Shown: positions 30,637 through 38,299 of the stretch, one piece after another | Layout: each line of letters opens with the position of its first letter | Numbering within the stretch: position 1 is the stretch's first letter | Source of the DNA: DAIQON01 sp036787835 | GTDB taxonomy: Bacteria > Patescibacteriota > Saccharimonadia > Saccharimonadales > UBA4665 | Reading direction: 5' to 3' | NCBI GenBank assembly: GCA_036787835.1 | Contig: DAIQON010000007.1 | Span: 1-51,696, forward strand | Length of the DNA stretch: 51,696 bases | The notes under the pieces: generated by a model | Databases searched by the model: none | What the model saw: the letters and a program-made list of their open reading frames with translations, nothing else | Told to the model about the DNA's origin: nothing | Translations under genes and position numbers: made by a program

Positions 30637-32190
30637 CTAGACCTCAGCGATTCTAAGTTCGTTGTCAGGGCCATTCTTAGTAGTTGTTTTGAGTGGAGTT
30701 TCTCTGAGCATTAAGGCTAAAACGAAAGCAACTATAGCAAACGGAATGGCCGCTAAAAATACATCACGGAAGGAGCGGCTAAAAGCGATCAGGACTTGTT
30801 CTCTTATGGCGGCAGATATTTGTACCGATATCCCAGCCGAACTTATGCTGCTCACCTTGTGGGCAATATCGGCTGGAAGCTGTTGTTTTAGGTGGTAGGC
30901 TAGCCTATTAACCAGGATTACCCCGAAAACGGCGGTACCTATAGAGCTACCATAGCTTCTAAAGAAAGTTACCAGCCCTGTAGCAGTGCCAAGTTGTTGT
31001 CTATCGACTGAGTTTTGGACGGCCAACGTCATAACTTGCATGAATGAGCCAATGCCTAGACCCAAAATTACCATCCAGGTAGTTAGCGCCAAGTGAGAAG
31101 TACTAACGGTTATATGGCTGAACAGGAACAAGCCAAGGATGACTATGATGGTGCCAAAAATTGGGAACACCTTATATTTACCAGTTCGGGTAATTAAACG
31201 TCCTGAGGTTATCATCGAAATCAGCATGCCACCAACCAGTGGCAATAGATATAGCCCGCTGGCTGTCGGTGATTCGCCTCGAACAACTTGTTGGTATTCA
31301 GGCAGGAAGATGATCGCTCCCAGTAGTAGTAAGCCGGTAATTAATGATAGGGCGCAGGAAACGGCAAATACCGAGTTCTTGAATAAGCCAAGAGGGATAA
31401 TTGGTTCCTTGGCACGTTTTCCTTCCCAGTAGAGTAGGCATGCCGTAAAGACGGCGGAAGTAATAAACAGCCCAATAGTTTGTATAGATCCCCAGGCATA
31501 GGTTGTGCCGCCCCAGGTTAAAGCTAACAGAAAGCTAACCATTGCCGTACTCATTAAAACAGCGCCCGTATAATCGAGGCTGTGTTTTTGAATAACTTTA
31601 GGCAAATGTAGGCGAGCGGCTATCGCCAAGAAAGCGAGTAACCCTAATGGAATGTTTATATAAAATATCCAGCGCCAACTGAGATGCTCTGTGAACAGAC
31701 CACCTAGGAGTGGCCCGGCAATGCTGGCTAGGGCAAAGACGGCGCCAAAGTATCCCTGGTACTTGCCTCTTTGTCTTGGCGGGATAATGTCACCAACGGT
31801 AGCAAGAGCTAAGCTAATAAGGCCTCCACCACCTAGCCCTTGGATAGCTCTAAATATGACCAATTGATTCATATTCTGACTGATACCACAGAGAGCTGAA
31901 CCGAAAAGGAAAAGGATAATTGCGAACTGAAATACTTTCTTTCGGCCGATTTGGTCGCTAACCTTGCCGTATATTGGCGTTACCACTGCACTGGTAAGTA
32001 GATATGCAGTAGCTACCCAAGATAGTTTATTTAAGCCGTGTAGGTCACGGGCAATACTAGGTAGAGCAGTCGAGACAATTGTTTGGTCGAGTGCTGCGAG
32101 TAGCATCGCCAGCATTAGGGCTACAATAATGACCATAATCTCTGAATGAGATCTCTCTACATGCTCGATTTGGTTATTATGCTCTGACAT
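30637..32190 (-). CDS. MFS exporter, DHA2 (EmrB/QacA) family
   Basis: A 517-residue proton-driven drug exporter with about 14 membrane helices. The DHA2 signatures are present: ALDQTIVSTALPSIA in helix 1, the loop GKVSDQIGRKKVF, and GPLLGGLFTEHLSWRWIFYINIP (antiporter motif C and following). It lies 22 nt after a MarR regulator on the same strand and upstream of an ABC exporter, so the three are probably a coregulated efflux module. The substrate is unknown. Confidence 0.94.
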   Translation of the reverse strand: MSEHNNQIEHVERSHSEIMVIIVALMLAMLLAALDQTIVSTALPSIARDLHGLNKLSWVATAYLLTSAVVTPIYGKVSDQIGRKKVFQFAIILFLFGSALCGISQNMNQLVIFRAIQGLGGGGLISLALATVGDIIPPRQRGKYQGYFGAVFALASIAGPLLGGLFTEHLSWRWIFYINIPLGLLAFLAIAARLHLPKVIQKHSLDYTGAVLMSTAMVSFLLALTWGGTTYAWGSIQTIGLFITSAVFTACLLYWEGKRAKEPIIPLGLFKNSVFAVSCALSLITGLLLLGAIIFLPEYQQVVRGESPTASGLYLLPLVGGMLISMITSGRLITRTGKYKVFPIFGTIIVILGLFLFSHITVSTSHLALTTWMVILGLGIGSFMQVMTLAVQNSVDRQQLGTATGLVTFFRSYGSSIGTAVFGVILVNRLAYHLKQQLPADIAHKVSSISSAGISVQISAAIREQVLIAFSRSFRDVFLAAIPFAIVAFVLALMLRETPLKTTTKNGPDNELRIAEV

Positions 32191-32212
32191 TTATTTCCAA
32201 TCGTTTAGTTTG

Positions 32213-32662
32213 TTATGGTTTAAGCGAATCTACGTACTTTTCAAAAAGATCGATAAACTTAGACCGGTCTTCTATAGTCCATTGTTTTAGGGCCTTTTCA
32301 GATAGTTTTCTTCGGGCTAGTCTAATCTGTCTATTTATATTCCGACCTTTATCGGTAACTTCTAGATATACAGAACGACGGTCGTCGGTAGATTTACTTC
32401 GTCTCACCAATCCTTGTTTTTCAAGTTGTTGAGTTTTTCGGGTAACAGTAGGTGCCTCGACTCCAAGTTTCTCAGCTAAATCATTTAAGGTAAACCTTGC
32501 TCCCTTGTTACACAAGATATGTACAATCCCGGAACTAGGACGGTCTAGAATAACGCCAGCAGTGGCCGTAATTTCAGCCCAATTAGCCGGACGCTTTAAG
32601 TGCTGAAACAGGGAAATTAGTGCTTCGTCGAGACGATCGACGTCAGTTTTTAAACTAGACAT
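32213..32662 (-). CDS. MarR family regulator of the efflux operon
   Basis: A 149-residue winged-helix repressor. The core (ARFTLNDLAEKLGVEAPTVTRKTQQLEKQGLVRRSKSTDDRRSVYLEVTDKG) is the classic MarR DNA-binding region with the DxRSxxLxLT wing. It is first in the MarR-MFS-ABC transcript and has a perfect inverted repeat in its own promoter (32679-32701), suggesting self-repression relieved by a small molecule. The ATG is 8 nt from a TATACT box with no ribosome site. Confidence 0.92.
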   Translation of the reverse strand: MSSLKTDVDRLDEALISLFQHLKRPANWAEITATAGVILDRPSSGIVHILCNKGARFTLNDLAEKLGVEAPTVTRKTQQLEKQGLVRRSKSTDDRRSVYLEVTDKGRNINRQIRLARRKLSEKALKQWTIEDRSKFIDLFEKYVDSLKP

Positions 32663-32678
32663 ATAGCTATAGTATATA

Positions 32679-32701
32679 TATTTACTTAAGGTAAGTAAAT
32701 A
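32679..32701 (-). promoter_or_regulatory. Palindromic operator in the marR-efflux promoter
   Basis: TATTTACTTA (32679-32688) and TAAGTAAATA (32692-32701) are perfect 10-bp arms around AGG. On the minus strand the palindrome covers part of the -35 (TTTACT) and the spacer of a promoter with -10 TATACT (32676-32671). Binding of the encoded MarR protein would block RNA polymerase. Confidence 0.72.
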
Positions 32702-32704
32702 GTA

Positions 32705-33136
32705 TTATTGGCTTAAGACACTTTGTACGAGAGGACTATTGGCGATATTGGGGTCATTAATGTTGGCGTTGCTTTGAAGTGGAGAAGTTGAAACTTGGCC
32801 ACTAACCTTTGACGAGGAGTTTGGCTGAAGGCTATTAGACTGCCCTGTATTGTCGTTAGATTGTAGGGTTGATGGCGCTGTCGAGGGTCCAACTTCCGAT
32901 TCGATAGTGGTATTAATTGTCTGACCATCAGCCGAAGATCTAACAATTATGGTTCTAACTAATTTGTCAGTTTGGGCATTTGAGTTATAGATAACTAAGC
33001 TTTGGATGTTCGAGTTATTAAGATGATTAACACCTAGAACTACAAAAATCAGACTAATAGTTAATATGACGCCCAAAGCCACAAGCTTGTTTGTCGGATT
33101 ATTAAGATAGTTAGTACTTGGTGAAGCTTTTGCCAT
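32705..33136 (-). CDS. Hypothetical protein with one membrane helix
   Basis: A 143-residue protein: short cytosolic N-terminus, one membrane helix (about 18-38; LVALGVILTISLIFVVLGV) and an outside Ser/Asn/Thr-rich region (from about 75) without cysteines, likely disordered. No family is recognised. It lies just upstream of the MarR operator on the same strand, so read-through into the efflux operon is possible. Confidence 0.55.
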   Translation of the reverse strand: MAKASPSTNYLNNPTNKLVALGVILTISLIFVVLGVNHLNNSNIQSLVIYNSNAQTDKLVRTIIVRSSADGQTINTTIESEVGPSTAPSTLQSNDNTGQSNSLQPNSSSKVSGQVSTSPLQSNANINDPNIANSPLVQSVLSQ

Positions 33137-33208
33137 TATTTACCCCTACTTAGATTAGTTCTTTATTAGCTTATAGTTATTTAATTATATCATCGATATC
33201 TTTACCGA

Positions 33209-33895
33209 CTAGACGGCCTCAAGTCGATAGCCAAAACCATGAATCGTTGTTATTAGCGGTATATCGTATGGGCTATCAATTTTATCTCTCAAGTGTTTTA
33301 TATGTACAGCTATAGCGTTCGACCATGGCTGATTTAAGTTTTTCCAAGCATGGGTAGCTAGTGTATGTTGGCTAACAGTATGCCCAACATTTATTACTAG
33401 ACATTCTAATATGTCATATTCTTTTGGTCGCAAGCGAATTGTTCTCCCACCATCCCTGGAGACGGTTCGGCTTACTCTATCAAGTAGCAAATTGGATGTT
33501 TTTAAGTTGTTGGCCGCAGTCATATACGAAAAAACTCTCCGCTCATTGACTGCTAATCTCGCTTTTAGCTCTCCGAGACTAAATGGCTTTAATATATAGT
33601 CGTCAGCACCAGCATTAAATAAATCTAGTTTTGTCTTTAGAGATGGATTGTCGCCTAAAACTAAAATCGGCGCCTTGACGCCGATTTGCTTAATTCTGCT
33701 AATAAGCTGAACCCCGGTGATGTCCGGTAGGTTGTTGTCGAGCAGAATAATATCCGGGAGTGACTCGATTATATATTTTAGGCCTATCTCCCCGTTACTT
33801 GCGGTAAATAATTCATAGTTTATTGATAATGCTACGGCTAACGTCTGAGTAACTGCGCTGTCAGCCTCGATTAAAACTAGCCTCATCTCACCCAT
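33209..33895 (-). CDS. OmpR-family response regulator
   Basis: A 228-residue two-component regulator. The receiver domain has an acidic pocket (E10, D12), phosphoacceptor D53 (IILLDNNLPDITG) and Lys near DYILKPF, and the DNA-binding winged helix is C-terminal (RLRPKEYDILECLVINVGHTVSQHTL...VHIKHLRDKID...TTIHGFGYRLE). No histidine kinase gene is nearby. It could answer a distant kinase or work without phosphorylation. The neighbours are small membrane proteins, so the regulon cannot be guessed. Confidence 0.92.
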   Translation of the reverse strand: MGEMRLVLIEADSAVTQTLAVALSINYELFTASNGEIGLKYIIESLPDIILLDNNLPDITGVQLISRIKQIGVKAPILVLGDNPSLKTKLDLFNAGADDYILKPFSLGELKARLAVNERRVFSYMTAANNLKTSNLLLDRVSRTVSRDGGRTIRLRPKEYDILECLVINVGHTVSQHTLATHAWKNLNQPWSNAIAVHIKHLRDKIDSPYDIPLITTIHGFGYRLEAV

Positions 33896-33975
33896 GATTA
33901 GTCCTAAAATTAATAATGACTATAAGCTAAATAAAGCATATATTACAAAATAAGTCAACAATATTGAATAAAAAG

Positions 33976-34410
33976 TTAATTTATTTCTCTGTGTTTTAGA
34001 GAATAGAAAATACGAATCGATATAGCCATAGATAATATTGCTAGTGGTATCTCAATAAACGCGGCTTCTAGCACAGCCGCACTTTGATCGATCCCCGGTC
34101 TAGAAGTCAGGACATCAAACCAGACGTCGACTAATAAAACCGTAGACAACATCGCACATGTGATTGCTATCCAAGAAGACTTCTTGGCAGCAAAAAATGC
34201 AGTTAGAGCAAACAATATACAGGTCAGTACATCAAATCCTGTCCAGGCAATGTCCCAGTGGGTAGACACATATTTACGCGGTAACTTCTCGCCAAGAAAG
34301 ATAGTCCATGGGATCAAAAAACCACAAGCAGTCCCGTAAACAATTATTAACCACCCCGGAAAAATGTGGTTGATACGAACTTTAGGCGGTGGTCGTTTTT
34401 TACTTGGCAT
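33976..34410 (-). CDS. Four-helix membrane protein, unknown
   Basis: A 144-residue protein with four hydrophobic segments (about 18-36, 52-70, 76-96, 112-134). The segment HWDIAWTGFDVLTCILFALTA resembles a small actinobacterial-type membrane family whose members start with a similar HWD-WxGFD sequence, but I know of no function. A basic N-terminus (PSKKRPPPKVR) is cytosolic. It is divergent from the metal importer operon. Confidence 0.6.
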   Translation of the reverse strand: MPSKKRPPPKVRINHIFPGWLIIVYGTACGFLIPWTIFLGEKLPRKYVSTHWDIAWTGFDVLTCILFALTAFFAAKKSSWIAITCAMLSTVLLVDVWFDVLTSRPGIDQSAAVLEAAFIEIPLAILSMAISIRIFYSLKHREIN

Positions 34411-34477
34411 ATTTTGGCTAATGCTTAATAACTACATTATAGCCCAAAGCATAGAAGAAAGAATAACAGATAAAAAA

Positions 34478-34511
34478 TTGCAAATTATGATATAATTGCA
34501 ACAAATTTGCA
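34478..34511 (+). promoter_or_regulatory. Repeated TTGCAA operator over the -10 of the metal importer
   Basis: TTGCAA occurs at 34478-34483 and 34496-34501 as an inverted pair, with TTTGCA at 34506-34511. A consensus TATAAT (34491-34496) lies between the arms. This fits a repressor site for a metal-sensing regulator of the Zur/MntR kind, but no known consensus is matched exactly. Confidence 0.45.
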
Positions 34512-34542
34512 TTAATTAACTATCAGCTATAAATTTATATCC

Positions 34543-35445
34543 ATGAAAAGAACAATAATATTAGTTTCGGCAACGATTGTTATTTTAGTAATAATCGGCA
34601 TCTTGTATATAAAACCACTAAACCAAACCAACACCAGTAATAAGATACAGGTAGTAGCAGCTGAGAACTTCTGGGGCAGTCTAGCTAGTCAAATAGGCGG
34701 TAACAAAGCTAATGTCTTAAGTATTGTTAGCGACCCTAACGCCGACCCGCACGAGTACGAGAGCAACACTACTGATGCTCGCGCGGTTTCTTCTGCCAGT
34801 CTAGTTATTATTAATGGTGCTGGGTATGATTCATGGGCCAGTAAACTACTAAATGCATCACCAAATAGTAATCGAAGAACATTGGATGTTCAAACCTTCC
34901 TCGACCAGTCGAATACAGCAAACCCTCACTTTTGGTATAACCCAGATTATGTTAGCCGGGTTAGTGCACAAATTGCCGAAAATTACTGCCAGGTAGATGC
35001 TAAGAACTGTCAGTACTATCAAGCAAATTACCGCACTCTGAACGCCAGCCTACAGGGCTATCAAAATGAAATTAAACAAATTGCCGCAAAATATAGTGGG
35101 GTTAAGGTGGCGGCCACGGAGGATATATTCGTCTACCTGGCAAAGCCAGCTGGACTGGACTTAATATCTCCAGCTAGTTTTATTCAAGCAGTTGCTGAGG
35201 GCAATGATCCGCCAGCTGGCAGTATTGCTACATTCGAACAACAACTTAAAAGTGGTCAAGTAAAGCTGCTTATATATAATGAGCAGACCAATACTCCACT
35301 TACAACCTCAATAAGGCAAATTGCTGCTGCTCAGCGTATTCCGATTGTCGGGATAACCGAGACCATACAGCCAGTTAACTCAACTTTTCAAAGTTGGATG
35401 AGCAAAGAAATTAGTAACATATCTACGGCGCTACAAAAACAATGA
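34543..35445 (+). CDS. Zn/Mn ABC importer, substrate-binding protein
   Basis: A 300-residue cluster A-I metal-binding protein (ZnuA/TroA/MntA group). An N-terminal helix (4-23) anchors or exports it. Metal ligands are expected at His in SDPNADPHEYE (about 70), His in ANPHFWYNPD, Glu in AATEDIFVYLA (in place of the usual His in this loop) and a distal Asp/Glu; the ATPDWAF-like linker helix is present. The His-rich loop of ZnuA is absent, so Mn or Zn cannot be decided. It is the first of three genes in a transport operon. Confidence 0.88.
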   Translation: MKRTIILVSATIVILVIIGILYIKPLNQTNTSNKIQVVAAENFWGSLASQIGGNKANVLSIVSDPNADPHEYESNTTDARAVSSASLVIINGAGYDSWASKLLNASPNSNRRTLDVQTFLDQSNTANPHFWYNPDYVSRVSAQIAENYCQVDAKNCQYYQANYRTLNASLQGYQNEIKQIAAKYSGVKVAATEDIFVYLAKPAGLDLISPASFIQAVAEGNDPPAGSIATFEQQLKSGQVKLLIYNEQTNTPLTTSIRQIAAAQRIPIVGITETIQPVNSTFQSWMSKEISNISTALQKQ

Positions 35446-36239
35446 CCCAAAAAGACGACGATCTAATAATTAAATCCAAGAAGCTAGCAGCTGGTTATGG
35501 CAAAAAAGTAATCTGGAAGAATGCTACTTTCAGTGTAAGACAAGGAGAGTTTGTAGCAATTATTGGGCCAAACGGTGCCGGAAAGTCGACTTTATTTAGA
35601 TTGCTTCTTGGCTTGCAGCAACCCCTCTCAGGAAGTCTCACTGTTAAAGACCAAGAGCCGAAGAAGGCAAGTAGGACTATCGGCTATGTGCCTCAAAGAC
35701 GGGCCATTAGTAGTCAAACTACTTTGGCAGCCAGGGAATTAGTAAAACTCGGCTTCAACGGTAATAAGCTAGGTTTTAATTTATCTAAGAAGGCCATAAA
35801 CCAAAGAGTAGATGAAGTACTAGGCCTAGTTGATGCAAAAAAATTAGCAGAAAAATCCCTAGGCCAACTATCTGGCGGTGAACTCCAACGAATCTTCCTA
35901 GCTCAGGCATTAATTGGCTCGCCAGACATTTTGCTACTTGATGAGCCATTATCTAACCTTGATTTAAGACGCGAAAACGAACTTGTCATGCTAGTAAAAA
36001 AATTAGCCACCCAGCATAACATCACAGTCCTATTGATCGCCCACGATCTCAACCCACTGATGCCGGTCATCGATAGTGTAATATACGTTGCCAATGGCCA
36101 AGTTGTTAGCGGTGAAACAGACAAAGTGTTGACAAGCGAGATGCTGTCTAAGCTATATAAATCTCGAATTGAAGTGCTAAAAGACTCCTCCGGCAGATTA
36201 GTAATAGTTGGCAGTCATGGAGTTGAGCACCATGTTTAA
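35442..36239 (+). CDS. Zn/Mn ABC importer, ATPase
   Basis: The 265-residue ATP-binding subunit. Walker A GPNGAGKST is at 42-50, the signature QLSGGELQR near 147, and Walker B LLLDEPLSNLD. The fold and length match ZnuC/MntB-type ATPases. Its ATG overlaps the stop of the binding protein gene (ATGA), and its 3' end overlaps the permease gene, so translation of the three subunits is linked. Confidence 0.93.
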   Translation: MTQKDDDLIIKSKKLAAGYGKKVIWKNATFSVRQGEFVAIIGPNGAGKSTLFRLLLGLQQPLSGSLTVKDQEPKKASRTIGYVPQRRAISSQTTLAARELVKLGFNGNKLGFNLSKKAINQRVDEVLGLVDAKKLAEKSLGQLSGGELQRIFLAQALIGSPDILLLDEPLSNLDLRRENELVMLVKKLATQHNITVLLIAHDLNPLMPVIDSVIYVANGQVVSGETDKVLTSEMLSKLYKSRIEVLKDSSGRLVIVGSHGVEHHV

Positions 36240-37080
36240 TAATTTTGCAGTCTTTAGCTATAACTTAGCATCTGACTTAAGCAACATCTGGCAGTACTCA
36301 TTTATGCGTAATGCAATTATTGCTGGCTCGATTATTGCCATTGTTGCCGGAATTGTTGGCTATTTTGTGGTTATTAGGAAGCTATCTTTCGCTGCTCATG
36401 CCCTGTCTCATGCCGGTTTTGCTGGTGCAGCCGGCGCAGTGTTAATCGGTCTAAATCCACTAACTGGGCTGCTAGCCTTCACAATTTCTGGCGGTATGGC
36501 TATGGGGATACTCGGTAAGAAGGTGGTTAACCGAGATGTTCAGATTGGCACTGTTTTGGCCTTTATGCTCGGCCTAGGCGTCCTGTTCATCAGTCTATAT
36601 AAAGGCTATGCAACCGAGGCCTATAGCCTGTTATTTGGAGAAATACTGGGGATAAGTAAAGCAGACGTTGTTATCAGTCTAATAGCTGGCGGTATAGTGA
36701 TCGCGATCCTACTAACTGTTTTTCGACCTCTGTTATTCTCGTCGTTTGATGAAGACGTAGCCGAAGCCAAAGGCGTTAATATTTTAGCTTACGGTCTACT
36801 GTTTATGTTTTTACTGGCGGTTACTACCTCAATCGCCGTTCAGGTTGTCGGCGTGCTACTTATCTTTGCACTGCTTGTCACCCCGGCGGCCATTGCTGAA
36901 CTAATAACAAAGACACCTCGACAAGCTATACTGGTATCAGTTACGGTATCGTTATCGGCAACATTAATTGGTCTATTCGTAGCCTTTTATCAGCCATATC
37001 CAGTCAGTTTCTTCATTATATCGATTGTCTTTATTGAATATATAATCGCCAGAATAGTTAGCCGCAAAAAGTTAACCTAA
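36232..37080 (+). CDS. Zn/Mn ABC importer, permease
   Basis: A ZnuB/TroC-like permease with about eight membrane helices; the conserved segment SFAAHALSHAGFAGAAGAVLIG (helix-2 region), FDEDVAEAKGVN and VGVLLIFALLVTPAA are family hallmarks. I set the start at the ATG 36232 (282 aa) because GGAG lies 9 nt upstream; an ATG at 36217 and a TTG at 36208 are alternatives. It overlaps the ATPase gene by 8 nt. Confidence 0.92.
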   Translation: MFNNFAVFSYNLASDLSNIWQYSFMRNAIIAGSIIAIVAGIVGYFVVIRKLSFAAHALSHAGFAGAAGAVLIGLNPLTGLLAFTISGGMAMGILGKKVVNRDVQIGTVLAFMLGLGVLFISLYKGYATEAYSLLFGEILGISKADVVISLIAGGIVIAILLTVFRPLLFSSFDEDVAEAKGVNILAYGLLFMFLLAVTTSIAVQVVGVLLIFALLVTPAAIAELITKTPRQAILVSVTVSLSATLIGLFVAFYQPYPVSFFIISIVFIEYIIARIVSRKKLT

Positions 37081-37171
37081 AAAGATAGCTGCCTTAACGT
37101 ATGTATTCTTATTGATTTATGTTGTATAATAGCCCTACGTTTATACGAAAACAAAAAGAGAAGAAAGCTAA

Positions 37172-38194
37172 ATGAATCTGCGCCAACCTAGATCTCGTAG
37201 TAGGCAGGCTTATGCTCAGCCTCCAAAAACCAAAAGTCTCCGCCGGCTAAAAATAGTAGCGGCGCTGGTTATTATTGGAATTGCGATTTCTGTAAGCTTA
37301 ATTCTAAATGGGACTTCACATGCCAACACCAATGGCTCACCACTAAAATCTGGCTGGAGTGGCTTCTGTCTAGACGATTACCGTGACAAAACTAATGTAG
37401 CCGGTAATCAGGTAGATATTTGGTCCTGCAATAATAGCCCAGCACAGGATTGGGATCTGTCAATGACCCATATTAAACATCAAGATAATGATTGTTTGAA
37501 TGTAGTTAATGTCTCAAAAATTGACATTTCAGCGTGCAGCGATGATCCTTCCCAGGTCTGGCTACGAGACGGATCAGGCTATATCAATCCCAATACAGGA
37601 CTATGTTTAACAGCGCCAGCATCAGGCCAAGGCCAATTACTTCAACTTGGTTCATGCACCCAGCTATCAAGCCCAGCTCAAAACTGGCAACCGACGATTA
37701 ACTATCAGACATATAGCTGCCCATCCGACCAGGCACAGGCAGTGGCCTGCAATGCCGTTAAAGAGTGGGTTAGCTGGCAAGCTAACCCAAATTCCCATCT
37801 TAGCTTGCTTAACCGCTATACCGGTAACGCCTCTTATGAAGAGTGGTGTGCTGATTTTGTAAGTTACATCTTTAAAGAATCCGGCCATCCATTCACTAGC
37901 GGCAACTATAACGGTTGGGATGAGAATGACGCCAATCAGTTACGAAGCATGGGCTTTACCTATCATTCGGCCAGCGGCTATACCCCCAAAATTGGTGACG
38001 TCGGTTACTTTAACTATAACGACGGTCATGTTGAGATCGTTATTGTTGGCGGTAAACATCCTACGTTTGTTTATGGCAACTCTGCGACCATAGATCCAAC
38101 AACGGGCAACGGTGATATGGCGACAAATACCGTCCTATCACTGCCTAAACTAGGTCAGATTCAGTATTATCTAAGCCCAACCAGCTCTACCTAA
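37172..38194 (+). CDS. Secreted lectin-CHAP peptidoglycan hydrolase
   Basis: A 340-residue exported protein. A basic N-terminus and a signal/anchor helix (28-46) precede a ricin-B type beta-trefoil (about 58-172: QDW and QNW motifs, paired cysteines C66/C86, C108/C122, C145/C162). A CHAP amidase domain (about 210-335) follows with catalytic Cys226 in EEWCADFVS and His286 in DGHVEIV. CHAP enzymes cut peptide bonds in peptidoglycan; the lectin part probably binds wall sugars. This could act on the cell's own wall or on a host cell. A TATAAT lies about 45 nt upstream of the ATG. Confidence 0.88.
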   Translation: MNLRQPRSRSRQAYAQPPKTKSLRRLKIVAALVIIGIAISVSLILNGTSHANTNGSPLKSGWSGFCLDDYRDKTNVAGNQVDIWSCNNSPAQDWDLSMTHIKHQDNDCLNVVNVSKIDISACSDDPSQVWLRDGSGYINPNTGLCLTAPASGQGQLLQLGSCTQLSSPAQNWQPTINYQTYSCPSDQAQAVACNAVKEWVSWQANPNSHLSLLNRYTGNASYEEWCADFVSYIFKESGHPFTSGNYNGWDENDANQLRSMGFTYHSASGYTPKIGDVGYFNYNDGHVEIVIVGGKHPTFVYGNSATIDPTTGNGDMATNTVLSLPKLGQIQYYLSPTSST

Positions 38195-38299
38195 AAGAGG
38201 TACTTTAGATTTGTGTGATTTATCATAACTACAAAATGAGTTATTAAGAATAAAATATTGTTAGATAGCAGGAGGGGCAGCATTTAAGGGAGATAATGT

